Source of the DNA: Bacteroidota bacterium
GTDB lineage: Bacteria > Bacteroidota > Bacteroidia > 2-12-FULL-35-15
NCBI GenBank assembly: GCA_023251805.1
Contig: JAHEYB010000001.1
Coordinates: 1-40,383 of the forward strand
Length of the DNA: 40,383 nt
Direction: 5' to 3'
Of this stretch, positions 1 to 9,366 are shown one piece after another. Below the pieces are notes generated by a model. That model saw only the letters and a list, made by a program, of their open reading frames with translations, was not told the DNA's origin and did not search any database. How positions within the stretch are numbered: position 1 is the first letter of the stretch; every line of letters begins with the position of its first letter. Position numbers and translations under genes: made by a program.

Positions 1-1
1 A

Positions 2-1180
2 ACATTTATCAAACGCACAAAAATGGTAAACACCATTCGTGATTTTTATAATGAGAAAGGATATTTGGAAGTGGATACGCCCGTTTTACAAGCCATTCCA
101 GGAGGAGCATCTGCTCGCCCGTTTACCACACATCACAACACATTAAACATTCCAATGTATTTGCGAATTGCAAATGAGCTGTATTTAAAGCGATTAATTG
201 TTGGAGGTTTTGATGGCGTGTATGAATTTTCCCGAAACTTCCGTAACGAGGGAATGGATAGAACACACAATCCGGAATTTACTGTAATGGAATTGTATGT
301 GGCGTACAAAGATTATAATTGGATGATGGACATTACAGAAGAACTGCTTGAAAAAATTGCAATCAATGTGAATGGAACAACCGTTGTTCCTGTTGGAGAT
401 AAACTAATTGATTTCAAACGTCCGTTCAAGCGTATCACTATGTTTGATTCCATAAAAGAATTTACCGGAATTGATATTAGTGAAATGAATGAAGAGCAAT
501 TGCGTGATACATGTAAACAATTACACATTGCTGTTGCCGATAATATTGGTAAAGGGAAATTGATTGATGAAATTTTTGGTGCGAAATGCGAAGGAAATTA
601 TATGCAACCAACATTTATTACAGATTATCCTGTGGAGATGAGTCCGCTTACAAAAAAGCACCGCAGCAAACCGGGCTTGGTGGAACGTTTTGAATTGATG
701 GTAAACGGAAAAGAATTAGCAAACGCATATTCTGAGTTGAACGACCCAATTGATCAACGCGAACGCTTTGAAGAACAAATAAAATTAATGGAACGAGGTG
801 ACGATGAAGCCATGTTTATTGACCACGATTTTTTACGTGCACTTGAATACGGCATGCCGCCAACATCCGGAATTGGTATTGGAATCGACCGATTGGCAAT
901 GATAATGACGAACAATGTTTCTATTCAGGATGTGTTATTCTTTCCGCAAATGAGACCAGAAGACACATCGGCTGCGCTCAGTGTGGCAAAGGTTGAGGCT
1001 GTTGTTTTAAGTGCTGAGGAACAACAAGTATTGGATGAAGTAAAAAAACAAAATCAAGCAACTGTTGCAAGTGTGAGTGAAGCTACAGGAATTTCAAAAA
1101 ATCAATTGAATAAAATACTGACTTCGTTGACAGAGAAAAATGTTGTGAAAAGAGAAGGTCCGATTTTCGAATCCATTTAG
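2..1180 (+). CDS. lysS: Lysyl-tRNA synthetase, class II (5' end outside window)
   Basis: Charges tRNA-Lys with lysine in the cytoplasm. The frame is open to the first base: codons before the ATG at 23 read TFIKRTK, which fits the linker between the OB-fold and catalytic domain, so the ATG at 23 is internal and the N-terminal anticodon-binding domain lies upstream. Class II motifs are visible: motif 2 ([15 protein letters not shown], about residue 71 counted from that ATG) and motif 3 ([11 protein letters not shown], about 284-294). After the usual end near FFPQMRPE there is a roughly 70-residue extension with a helix-turn-helix-like look ([19 protein letters not shown]). I believe such tails occur in other Bacteroidota LysRS, but their role is unclear to me. 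The stop is 20 bp before the next gene on the same strand. Confidence 0.97.
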   Translation, partial: TFIKRTKMVNTIRDFYNEKGYLEVDTPVLQAIPGGASARPFTTHHNTLNIPMYLRIANELYLKRLIVGGFDGVYEFSRNFRNEGMDRTHNPEFTVMELYVAYKDYNWMMDITEELLEKIAINVNGTTVVPVGDKLIDFKRPFKRITMFDSIKEFTGIDISEMNEEQLRDTCKQLHIAVADNIGKGKLIDEIFGAKCEGNYMQPTFITDYPVEMSPLTKKHRSKPGLVERFELMVNGKELANAYSELNDPIDQRERFEEQIKLMERGDDEAMFIDHDFLRALEYGMPPTSGIGIGIDRLAMIMTNNVSIQDVLFFPQMRPEDTSAALSVAKVEAVVLSAEEQQVLDEVKKQNQATVASVSEATGISKNQLNKILTSLTEKNVVKREGPIFESI

Positions 1181-1199
1181 GTAAACTAAAAACCATTGC

Positions 1200-3443
1200 A
1201 TGTTGCTTCAACAACAAAAAGCAAAAGAAAATCATTTTATCTACATCACCTTATTGCTGATTGTTGCAATTGTGGCTTACTGGCAAATTTCGTTTTTGAA
1301 ATATTCAGTAACACACGACATGATTAATTGTTGGATTCCCTGGCGACATTATATTTCAGAATCTTTACAAAACCACGTGTTTCCATTTTGGAATCCCTAT
1401 CAACAACTCGGTTATCCTATTCATGCCGATTTACAAGGACCATCTTGGTATTTAGAGTCCTTGCTTTTGGGAAGCACTGTTGGAGAATCTAATTATGTGG
1501 TTCAATTACTTTTTATTTTTTATACTTTTCTTGCAGGCGTGGGAATGTATTTTCTTTCCTTGTGTTTCCACGAAAATAAAACAGCTGCATTCATAACAGG
1601 TGTGTGTTATATGTTGAGTGGGTTTTTTGTAGCACATGTTCAACATTTTTATGCAGTGATTGGTGCTGCTTGGTTGCCCTTTATTATTTTGAATTACTAT
1701 AAGATGCTTACGGAGCGTTCTTATAAACGAACAATTTATACTGCGCTGTTTTTATTTTTTAATCTTACAGGAGGAAATCACACGTTTACATTTATACTTT
1801 CCTATTTGTTTTTAGCAATTGGAGGATATTTTATTGTTGTAGCAATAAAAGAGAAGAAGAAAGAAATTATTTTTCAATTATTAAAACTAAATGCATTTTT
1901 TATTTTTTTAACTTCAGCTCTCGCAACTGTTGTTTTTGTTGCCTTTGTACAAGTCCGTCCATACATCGATCGTTTAAGCGGAATGGATTATAAAAGTGCT
2001 TCTGTAAATCCATTGTCGCCACAATCATTACTTTCTTTATTTGTCCCATTTTCAACTGTAAATAGTGTTGATTTTTACAATACCGATCCTTCGATGTGTA
2101 ATGTTTATATTGGAATAATTATTTTACCATTTATTTTATTAGCACTTATTAGAAGTAAAACAACATTGGAAAAAATATTTTTAGCTTTTGCTTTTGTTTG
2201 TTTATTAGCATCATTTGGTTCTTACACTCCCGTTCATAAATTCCTTTTCAGCTTTTTCCCTTTTATGAATTTGTTTCGTTTTCCAAGTTATTTCAGTTTG
2301 TTTACCATACTGATACTGCTTTTGGTTGGTGGCAAACAATTAGCTTTTACGCTTTCTTCATTTTTAATTAGTAAAGATAAATTAGTGAAGATAATTGTGG
2401 GGTTAATTTTAGTTTTATTGGGATTGCTTGTTTTCGCTGTGGTGAAAAATAATGGTGCGGCCCTTTTCTTTTGGAATCATTTTGAAACGACTTTCGACTT
2501 TATCAGCGCATCCAGCTTTTATCAAAATATTGTTTTACAAGGAACCATTCAATTACTTTTTTTAATGGCCCTTTTAATAACAGTTATAAAAGCGTCTGAA
2601 AAATATCGCATGCAAATTATTTCTGCTTTTATTGTATTGAATATGTTTATTAGTGTGCAAATGAATCTTGCTTATGTTGGTTTTTCTCAATCATCTCCTA
2701 AAGAGCTTCACGATTATGTTGCAACCTTGCCCCAAGGATTTCCAATGCCCGCAATGAATAATATTGCGGAAAACACAGAGGAAAAAGGTCAAAGGGGCGG
2801 ACTTTATCGCAACACAAGCGTATTTCACAAACGGATTTCTGCAGATGTATTTAATTCCTTTTGTTTTAAAAATCAAGCAATGATGTTGGATTCTCTTCGT
2901 CCTTTGTACGATTCAATGTTGCACAATCCATTACTGTACTTTTCGGATGATGTTTTTTCGGAGAGCGATTTAAAAAATAAAAAAATCAATATCTCACACA
3001 AAACTATTGTTTTAAAGGATGAGAAATATCAGGAAGTTTCTCCTCAAATTACAGCATCTTCCAACGATTCGGTGGTTGCACAAATAAAATCTTTTGAGCC
3101 GAGTAGAATAGTTGTTTCAGCCAAATGTTCCACTGCCGAGATGTTGACACTTTTACAAAATCAATATACCGGTTGGAAAGCATTTGTGGATGGGAAAGAA
3201 ACAGAAATTATTCTGTCAAATTATTTAACTATGTCGGTTATCTTTCCTAGGGGGGAACATACGGTTGAATTTATTTATAAAAACAAACCAATTATCGTTG
3301 GAGGAATTATATCTTATTCCGTTTTCACAATTTGTTTGCTTTTCCTAAGTGTGATTTGGATTAAGGAAAACAAAATGTATGTGCTTGTTGGATGTATGTG
3401 GTTAATTTTATTGGGCTGTGCAGGACATTATTTTTTGTCATAA
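1200..3443 (+). CDS. YfhO-family polytopic membrane protein
   Basis: 747 residues. There is one N-terminal membrane segment, then a long extracytoplasmic loop (about residues 34-85) containing the family-like stretch WNPYQQLGYP, then many hydrophobic segments to about residue 490. A soluble region follows, with TGWKAFVDGKE near residue 656 and GEHTVEFIYK just after, and two final membrane helices. That C-terminal signature is typical of the Bacterial membrane protein YfhO family, which is linked in Firmicutes to glycosylation of lipoteichoic acid and is GT-C-like. In a Gram-negative Bacteroidota the acceptor is unknown. It sits between lysS (20 bp) and gpsA (44 bp), with another GT-C-like protein beyond, so a role in glycan or lipid transfer is my inference. 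The family call is firm and the function is not. Confidence 0.8.
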   Translation: MLLQQQKAKENHFIYITLLLIVAIVAYWQISFLKYSVTHDMINCWIPWRHYISESLQNHVFPFWNPYQQLGYPIHADLQGPSWYLESLLLGSTVGESNYVVQLLFIFYTFLAGVGMYFLSLCFHENKTAAFITGVCYMLSGFFVAHVQHFYAVIGAAWLPFIILNYYKMLTERSYKRTIYTALFLFFNLTGGNHTFTFILSYLFLAIGGYFIVVAIKEKKKEIIFQLLKLNAFFIFLTSALATVVFVAFVQVRPYIDRLSGMDYKSASVNPLSPQSLLSLFVPFSTVNSVDFYNTDPSMCNVYIGIIILPFILLALIRSKTTLEKIFLAFAFVCLLASFGSYTPVHKFLFSFFPFMNLFRFPSYFSLFTILILLLVGGKQLAFTLSSFLISKDKLVKIIVGLILVLLGLLVFAVVKNNGAALFFWNHFETTFDFISASSFYQNIVLQGTIQLLFLMALLITVIKASEKYRMQIISAFIVLNMFISVQMNLAYVGFSQSSPKELHDYVATLPQGFPMPAMNNIAENTEEKGQRGGLYRNTSVFHKRISADVFNSFCFKNQAMMLDSLRPLYDSMLHNPLLYFSDDVFSESDLKNKKINISHKTIVLKDEKYQEVSPQITASSNDSVVAQIKSFEPSRIVVSAKCSTAEMLTLLQNQYTGWKAFVDGKETEIILSNYLTMSVIFPRGEHTVEFIYKNKPIIVGGIISYSVFTICLLFLSVIWIKENKMYVLVGCMWLILLGCAGHYFLS

Positions 3444-3487
3444 TTCGCATAAAAAACATAAATTAGGACATTATTTAAAGACTACTC

Positions 3488-4486
3488 ATGAGTGAAACAC
3501 ATAAAATAGCGGTAATAGGTGGAGGAAGCTGGGCAACAGCCATAGTAAAAATGCTGTGCAACAACGCTAAGGAAGTGCATTGGTGGATAAGAAACGAAAC
3601 CGTAATTGAGCACATTAAAAAGCACAAACATAACCCTAATTATTTAACATCAGTGGAGTTTGAAACCGCTAAGCTTATACTTAGTGCGGACTTAAAAAAT
3701 GTTGTTTCAAAAGCAGACGTTTTAATAATGGCTGTTCCTTCTGCTTTTTTAAAGGAAGCATTAAAAGAATTAAAGGAAGAAGACTTTAAAAACAAAAAAG
3801 TATTTTCGGCAATCAAAGGGATTGTTCCGGAGCACAATTTAATTGTTGGTGAATTTTTTAATACGCAGTATGCTATTCCGATGGAAAACATTGGAGTAAT
3901 TACCGGTCCTTGCCATGCAGAAGAGGTAGCAATGGAAAAATTATCCTATTTAACCATTGCCTCTCAGGATACAGAAAATGCTTCGTATGTTGCATCGCAA
4001 TTGAATTGCCGCTATATCAAAACAACTGTTTCTGATGATATTTTTGGAACTGAATATTCAGCCGTTTTAAAAAACGTATTCGCTATTGCAAGTGGTATTT
4101 GTCACGGTTTAGGTTATGGCGATAATTTTCAAGCGGTATTAATCTCAAATGCCATTCAGGAAATAAAAGCATTTGTGGATGTGGTTCATCCAATTGACAG
4201 AGACATTAAAAGTTCCGCTTATTTGGGCGATTTATTAGTAACGGCCTATTCACAATTCAGTCGCAATCGCATGTTTGGAAACATGATTGGGAAAGGGTAT
4301 TCTGTGCGTTATGCACAACTGGAGATGAATATGGTGGCGGAAGGTTATTACGGAGTGAAATGTATTTACGAGATTAATAAAAAATACAAAGTAGAAATGC
4401 CTATTACCGAAGCGGTATACAATATCGTTTACGAAAAAATTTCTCCGGCAATTGAAATGAAATTGTTGACCGATAAATTATCTTAA
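3488..4486 (+). CDS. gpsA: NAD(P)+-dependent glycerol-3-phosphate dehydrogenase
   Basis: Reduces dihydroxyacetone phosphate to sn-glycerol 3-phosphate, the backbone of phospholipids; cytoplasmic. 332 residues, normal for the family. The Rossmann loop is GGGSWATA at 11-18. The catalytic region has GPCHAEEVA near residue 140 and EYSAVLKNVFAIASG near 190, which carries the conserved lysine, followed by GYGDNFQA and the C-terminal helical domain. It lies 44 bp after the YfhO-like gene and 11 bp before a GT-C membrane protein, so the three are probably co-transcribed. No promoter matching TAnnTTTG is evident directly upstream. Confidence 0.95.
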   Translation: MSETHKIAVIGGGSWATAIVKMLCNNAKEVHWWIRNETVIEHIKKHKHNPNYLTSVEFETAKLILSADLKNVVSKADVLIMAVPSAFLKEALKELKEEDFKNKKVFSAIKGIVPEHNLIVGEFFNTQYAIPMENIGVITGPCHAEEVAMEKLSYLTIASQDTENASYVASQLNCRYIKTTVSDDIFGTEYSAVLKNVFAIASGICHGLGYGDNFQAVLISNAIQEIKAFVDVVHPIDRDIKSSAYLGDLLVTAYSQFSRNRMFGNMIGKGYSVRYAQLEMNMVAEGYYGVKCIYEINKKYKVEMPITEAVYNIVYEKISPAIEMKLLTDKLS

Positions 4487-4497
4487 AAAATTTAAGA

Positions 4498-6501
4498 ATG
4501 AATTCCTCCAACAAAAAATCAATACTCCTGCTCGTATTGTTTTTGTTGATGTTAAGTGGCTTGCTGTATCACGCAACCATTTTTCTTCCTCCTGCCTTTA
4601 TTCATGCCTGGACTCAAAGCGAGCGTTATGCAATTTCATTACAGTTTTTAAACAATGGATTTGATTTTTTTCACCCAGCTACGTTTAACCTTCAAACAAT
4701 TGATGGAATAACGCGTGTGGATTTTCCATTAAATGAATTTGTTGTTGCCTTGCTTATGAAAATTTTCGGTACAACTTCCCCTTTCATTTTTAGAATGTAT
4801 ACGCTTTCTCTTAGCATCACTGGCTTAGCATTTTTGTTTCAACTTTCTAAACAAATTACTAAATCGGAGCTCAAATCTTATTTGGTTGTTCTTTTTGTTT
4901 TTTTATCTCCGGTGTATTCCTATTACCAAACGGGCTTTATTCCTTGTGTTCCTGCAATTTCATTTGTCTTTATTGGCTATTATTTTTTCTACAATTACAA
5001 GGAAGAAGGCAAAAAGAAACAATTTTATTTTAGTGTTTTTTTCTTTTTATTGGCGGGCCTGATTCGTATGCCCTTTTTAATTTTTCTAATTGCGCTTGTT
5101 GTTCAACAGGGGTTCATGTATTTAAAACAGCGAAAAATTTGTGTTCATGAGCTACTCGCTTTTGTTGTTGCTTTTGGTTTGTTTGCAAGTTATTACCGAT
5201 ACAATATTCACATCGGAATAATTTACGGCAATATGTTTTTAGACCGCTTTCTACCTGCCAAGAATTTTGCAGAACTGAAAACGATACTTGCATTTATATA
5301 TAATCATTGGCTGTTTCAATATTTTACATTTTGGCATTTCCTTTTACTTGCAATAACTATAATTTGTTCAGCACTTGCAATAAAAAAAGTAAAATGTATT
5401 GAAAATAAAGCCATCTGGTTTAATTTAATTATTGTTGGAGGAGGAGCCACGCTTTATTTTTTACTAATGGCTTGCCAATATTTCGATCATGATTATTATT
5501 TTTTAGATTCTCTTTTTATTCCTTTTGTTTTGTTATTTCTATTGTCGATTAATAACATCAACATAGAAAAAGAGAGTGGAAAATTACTGCTTTTCTTTGT
5601 CGCGAGTACATGTGTGATGTTTATGTATGGCGATGCCAGAAAAAATCAATTTGAACGATATACATTTTTTGGCAATGATAGAACAGAAATTACAAGAGCC
5701 AACTTTGAAAACTCGGAAAAATTTCTTGATTCGATAGGAGTAGCCAAAAATGCCAAAATGTTAGTAATCGACTCCTATTCAACCAATATTCCTTTGTACA
5801 TGATGAACAGAAAAGGTTATACAGTGTATCAAACAAACAGAGATAATGCCGCTTTTGCATTGTTTTGGGCAAAATGGGATTATGTGGTTATTCAAGACGA
5901 ATTTTTGTTTTCGGAGGTTTTAAAATATTATCCAATTGTGGCGTCTGTGATAGAGCCGTTCTCGGGAAATGGAAAAATTTCTGTTTATAAGAGAAGCAAA
6001 ACAATGTCGAGAAAATCTTTTTCAGAATTACTTCAACTGGATAAAAAGAAAAAACTTAATGAGTCCTTAAATAACTTTGAAGATACAACCGGAGGCCGTT
6101 TTACTGAAACAGAAAACATTATTTTTTCGCAAAAATATAATTCAACAATAGCTGTTTTGGATTCTATGACAGAGTTTGGGGTGTCATTCAAAATTGGTGC
6201 AAACGAATTAAAGGAAAATAATAATTTGTCAGTTTTAGTTTCCTGCGATTTTTTATCGGATGACAACAAGGATGTGAAGATGGTTGCAACAACTGATAAT
6301 ATGGGTAAAGCCATCTATTATCAAAGTTATTTGTTCAAGGATTATTGCAAAAAATCAGATAAAATGGAGAAGGTGTATTTTTATTTTGTGCTTCCTAAAT
6401 TTAAAAATCAAAATGATATTTTATCTATTTATTTGTGGAACCCCACAAAAACAAATGCGATGTACGATAATTTTAAGGTTGTGATTTATAATACTCGATA
6501 A
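4498..6501 (+). CDS. GT-C-fold (GT39/ArnT-like) membrane glycosyltransferase, putative
   Basis: 667 residues. One N-terminal membrane helix (about 7-29) is followed by a periplasmic loop with HAWTQSERYAIS and, further on, GITRVDFPLNE. This is the layout of polyprenyl-phosphate-sugar-dependent GT-C enzymes, where acidic loop residues bind the donor. About nine to ten further hydrophobic segments run to about residue 375, then a soluble C-terminal domain of roughly 290 residues. The specific donor and acceptor cannot be read from sequence. It is the last gene of the forward cluster starting at lysS, and its final 29 bp overlap the 3' end of uvrC on the other strand. I see no terminator hairpin in that overlap. 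Confidence 0.7.
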   Translation: MNSSNKKSILLLVLFLLMLSGLLYHATIFLPPAFIHAWTQSERYAISLQFLNNGFDFFHPATFNLQTIDGITRVDFPLNEFVVALLMKIFGTTSPFIFRMYTLSLSITGLAFLFQLSKQITKSELKSYLVVLFVFLSPVYSYYQTGFIPCVPAISFVFIGYYFFYNYKEEGKKKQFYFSVFFFLLAGLIRMPFLIFLIALVVQQGFMYLKQRKICVHELLAFVVAFGLFASYYRYNIHIGIIYGNMFLDRFLPAKNFAELKTILAFIYNHWLFQYFTFWHFLLLAITIICSALAIKKVKCIENKAIWFNLIIVGGGATLYFLLMACQYFDHDYYFLDSLFIPFVLLFLLSINNINIEKESGKLLLFFVASTCVMFMYGDARKNQFERYTFFGNDRTEITRANFENSEKFLDSIGVAKNAKMLVIDSYSTNIPLYMMNRKGYTVYQTNRDNAAFALFWAKWDYVVIQDEFLFSEVLKYYPIVASVIEPFSGNGKISVYKRSKTMSRKSFSELLQLDKKKKLNESLNNFEDTTGGRFTETENIIFSQKYNSTIAVLDSMTEFGVSFKIGANELKENNNLSVLVSCDFLSDDNKDVKMVATTDNMGKAIYYQSYLFKDYCKKSDKMEKVYFYFVLPKFKNQNDILSIYLWNPTKTNAMYDNFKVVIYNTR

Positions 6502-8278
6502 CACTCTTCGCCTTTGCTTTCCCAATTATAACCGCTAGCTCTATTTCGGTTGCCAACTTCACTTGTTTAACAGATTTAAAGTGTGTCAATAATTTTTGAG
6601 CAGTGGTATCACTTATTCCTTTTATTTCTGTTAGCTCGGTTTTTAAAGTCCCTTTATCGCGTTTGTTTCTGTGGTGAGTGATTCCAAAACGATGAGCTTC
6701 ATCTCTTATTTGCTGAATTATTTTTAGGGACTCACTTCTTTTATCTAAGTATAAAGGAATGGAATCTTCGGGGAAATAAATTTCTTCCAGCTTTTTAGCA
6801 ATTCCGATTATCGCTACTTTTCCTCGTAAGCCTAATTTATCTATGCTTTCCAGGGCTGCACTTAGCTGTCCTTTCCCGCCATCTATTACAATCAATTGAG
6901 GCATTGATTGATTTTCTTCCTGAACACGTTTATATCGTCTGTAAATAATTTCCTCCATAGAAGCAAAGTCATCCGGACCTTCAACCGTTTTTATATTAAA
7001 ATGGCGGTAGTCTTTTTTGCTTGGCTTGCAATCTTTAAAAACAGTCATTGCAGCTACGGGATAAGCTCCCTGAAAATTGGAATTATCAAAACATTCGATG
7101 TGACGAGGTTCTTCAGTCAATCGCAAGTCTTTTTTCATTTGCTCCAAAATTCTTTTTGTATGTCGCTCCGGATCAACCAAACTTTCCTGTTTAATTTTTT
7201 CTCGCTTATAGTATTCTACATTTCGTTCGGAGAGCTCCAATAGATGTTTTTTATCACCACGCTGAGGAATAACAAAATCAATTCCGGGAAATTCTGTATC
7301 AATTTCAAATGGAACAATTACTTCTTTGGCATCGCTGTGAAAACGTTCACGCAATTCAACAATTGAAAGCGCCAATAATTCCTGGTTGCTTTCATCTAAT
7401 TTCTTTTTTAGTTCTATGGTGTGACCTTGAATGATGGAGCCGTTCACCACTTTTAAAAAATTTACATAAGCCGTTTTTTCATCCGAAGTGATTGAAAACA
7501 CATCTACATTGGTAATGGTTGGGCTAACAACTGTTGATTTACTTTGAAATTTTTCCAGGGCATCAATTTTTTCTTTGATGATATGCGCCTTTTCAAATTC
7601 CATTTTCCCAATATGCTCATTCAACAATGTTTTTAAATGCTTCGACACGTTGCTAATATTTCCTTTAATAATTTCTTTTATGTTATAAATGGTTTGATTG
7701 TATTCTTCTTCAGTTTCATTGGCAATGCAGGGAGCTTTACAATTTCCGATATGATATTCGAGGCAGACTTTAAATTTTTCTGCTTGTATATTTTGTTCCG
7801 TTAAGTTTAAATTACAATTACGCAACTTAAAAAGCTGTTTCACCAAATCTAAAACGGTGTGCATTATTTTTACGGAGGCATACGGACCAAAATATGCGGA
7901 GCCATCTTTTACAATGTTGCGTGTAGTAAATACGCGTGGGAAACGTTCATTTTTAATACAAATCCAAGGGTAGGTTTTGTCGTCTTTTAGCGCAATGTTA
8001 TAACGAGGTTGGTATTTTTTTATGAGGTTGTTTTCTAAAAGAAGAGCGTCTAATTCGGTATCGACAAGAATGAATTTAATATCAACTATTTTTTTTACTA
8101 GAATGGATGTCTTGCCGTTTTCTGATTGGTCCTTATTGAAATAGGAAGAAACGCGTTTCTTTAAATTTTTTGCTTTGCCTACGTAAATTATTTTTCCTTC
8201 CACATCATAGTATTGGTATACCCCAGGATTATGGGGCAAGGCTTTCAATAAATTTTGTATGAATTCGGATTTTGGCAT
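6473..8278 (-). CDS. uvrC: UvrABC excinuclease subunit C
   Basis: Makes the dual incision beside bulky DNA lesions with UvrB. 601 residues, close to the 610 of E. coli. The order is as expected: an N-terminal GIY-YIG nuclease (GVYQYYD at 19, YVGKAKNLKKR at 32, catalytic-type Glu82 in LLLENNLIKK), a UVR domain around 205-245, the RNase H-like C-terminal nuclease (IECFDNSNFQGAYPVAA near 395) and helix-hairpin-helix repeats at the end (EIKGISDTTAQKLL). A TAnnTTTG element on the minus strand ends 8 nt before the ATG, so the leader is probably very short. It is convergent with, and overlaps by 29 bp, the glycosyltransferase gene. Confidence 0.97.
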   Translation of the reverse strand: MPKSEFIQNLLKALPHNPGVYQYYDVEGKIIYVGKAKNLKKRVSSYFNKDQSENGKTSILVKKIVDIKFILVDTELDALLLENNLIKKYQPRYNIALKDDKTYPWICIKNERFPRVFTTRNIVKDGSAYFGPYASVKIMHTVLDLVKQLFKLRNCNLNLTEQNIQAEKFKVCLEYHIGNCKAPCIANETEEEYNQTIYNIKEIIKGNISNVSKHLKTLLNEHIGKMEFEKAHIIKEKIDALEKFQSKSTVVSPTITNVDVFSITSDEKTAYVNFLKVVNGSIIQGHTIELKKKLDESNQELLALSIVELRERFHSDAKEVIVPFEIDTEFPGIDFVIPQRGDKKHLLELSERNVEYYKREKIKQESLVDPERHTKRILEQMKKDLRLTEEPRHIECFDNSNFQGAYPVAAMTVFKDCKPSKKDYRHFNIKTVEGPDDFASMEEIIYRRYKRVQEENQSMPQLIVIDGGKGQLSAALESIDKLGLRGKVAIIGIAKKLEEIYFPEDSIPLYLDKRSESLKIIQQIRDEAHRFGITHHRNKRDKGTLKTELTEIKGISDTTAQKLLTHFKSVKQVKLATEIELAVIIGKAKAKSVIEYYKSQP

Positions 8279-8286
8279 TTATTTAC

Positions 8287-8294
8287 CAAAGATA
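8287..8294 (-). promoter_or_regulatory. Putative -7 element for uvrC
   Basis: The minus strand reads TATCTTTG, a full match to the Bacteroidota TAnnTTTG element, with only 8 nt between it and the uvrC ATG at 8278. I see no convincing upstream TTG/TTTG partner. If used, the transcript would have almost no leader. Confidence 0.5.
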
Positions 8295-8327
8295 ATGATA
8301 GATTGACCTATTTTCTCTAGTTAGAAT

Positions 8328-8357
8328 TTTGAAAAGCCCCTATTTTCCATATATTTG
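8328..8357 (+). promoter_or_regulatory. Bacteroidota-type promoter for the 8383 gene
   Basis: TTTG at 8328-8331, an 18-bp gap, then TATATTTG at 8350-8357. This is a complete -33/-7 pair for the sigma-ABfr type housekeeping factor. The start codon is 25 nt downstream of the -7 element. Confidence 0.75.
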
Positions 8358-8382
8358 TTTAAACACTAAAAAAATTTAAGCC

Positions 8383-9357
8383 ATGAATTACTCTAAAATT
8401 GGTTTGATTTGTTTATTTCTGCTAACATTTAACTTCCTTAGAGCAGACTGTACTGCTATCAAAAATGGCGATTGGAGCGATCCTGGTGTTTGGTCATGTG
8501 GAAGAGCCCCGGCCGACTATGATATTATAACCATCCCCGTTGGTATTAGTGTAACAATGGATATTAATACTCCTACATATGTTGATATGGTTGTAAATGT
8601 TAGCGGAACACTGGATTTTGAAAATGGTCAAAAATTGAATTTAGATTGTGGTGGTCAAGTGAATGTTTCTGCTACAGGTCGATTAACTGGAGGAAACCCA
8701 GGGTCAAAAATAAACATTTGTGGCTCTACTGTTTGGAACGGACCCGGTCCTACTCCTGGTCCTGTAACCTATGGTGTGGGTCCCTTGCCGATTGAATTAT
8801 TAAGTTTTAACGCGAAATTATCAAACTCAAGTTCAATTGAATTGACCTGGGAAACAGCAACGGAAACCAATAACGATTTTTTCACTATTGAGCGTTCTAC
8901 AAATGGTGTTTCTTATGATGTTATTGCAACCATTGATGGTGCTGGGAATAGTACTTCTATAAAAAGCTATTCTACAATTGATAAAACACCTATTGAGGGA
9001 ACTTCTTATTATAGACTAAAGCAAACAGATTTTAATGGACAATTTGTCTATTCATCAATAATTTCTATTCAATATAGTAATACTGGAAATGGATGTGTGC
9101 TTTCCGTTTATCCAAATCCTTGCTCAACCGAATGTGTAATTGATTTATCTGGTTGTGATGATTCTGAAAGTCCAGAAATCAATGTTGAATTAATTGATGC
9201 TGCTGGACATAAAGTATATTCAAAGGTTCCTGCTCGTGACGACAAAGGTTCTTTTTCTTTTACTGTTGATGCAGCCAACAACCTAAAGCCGGGAGTTTAT
9301 ATTGTTAGAGGACAGTCTCGCAAAGAAAATTACTCTAAAAAAATCGTAATAAAATAA
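8383..9357 (+). CDS. Secreted G8-like protein with T9SS type A sorting domain
   Basis: 324 residues with an N-terminal signal peptide (hydrophobic core about 7-20). Residues about 25-125 contain a G8-like beta repeat start (NGDWSDPGVWSCGRAP, then VSGTLDFENGQKLNLDCGG). The middle (about 135-230) is a fibronectin-like beta region common in these cargo proteins (LPIELLSFNAKLSN, SYYRLKQTDFNGQ). The end is a classical Por secretion signal: VYPNPCSTECVIDL near 243, GVYIVRGQ near 308 and the terminal KKIVIK. T9SS cargo crosses the outer membrane and is attached or released with the domain cleaved. No enzymatic motif is seen; adhesion or surface structure is an inference. A complete promoter precedes it and a lipoprotein gene follows by 9 bp. 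Confidence 0.85.
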   Translation: MNYSKIGLICLFLLTFNFLRADCTAIKNGDWSDPGVWSCGRAPADYDIITIPVGISVTMDINTPTYVDMVVNVSGTLDFENGQKLNLDCGGQVNVSATGRLTGGNPGSKINICGSTVWNGPGPTPGPVTYGVGPLPIELLSFNAKLSNSSSIELTWETATETNNDFFTIERSTNGVSYDVIATIDGAGNSTSIKSYSTIDKTPIEGTSYYRLKQTDFNGQFVYSSIISIQYSNTGNGCVLSVYPNPCSTECVIDLSGCDDSESPEINVELIDAAGHKVYSKVPARDDKGSFSFTVDAANNLKPGVYIVRGQSRKENYSKKIVIK

Positions 9358-9366
9358 AATCAATTT

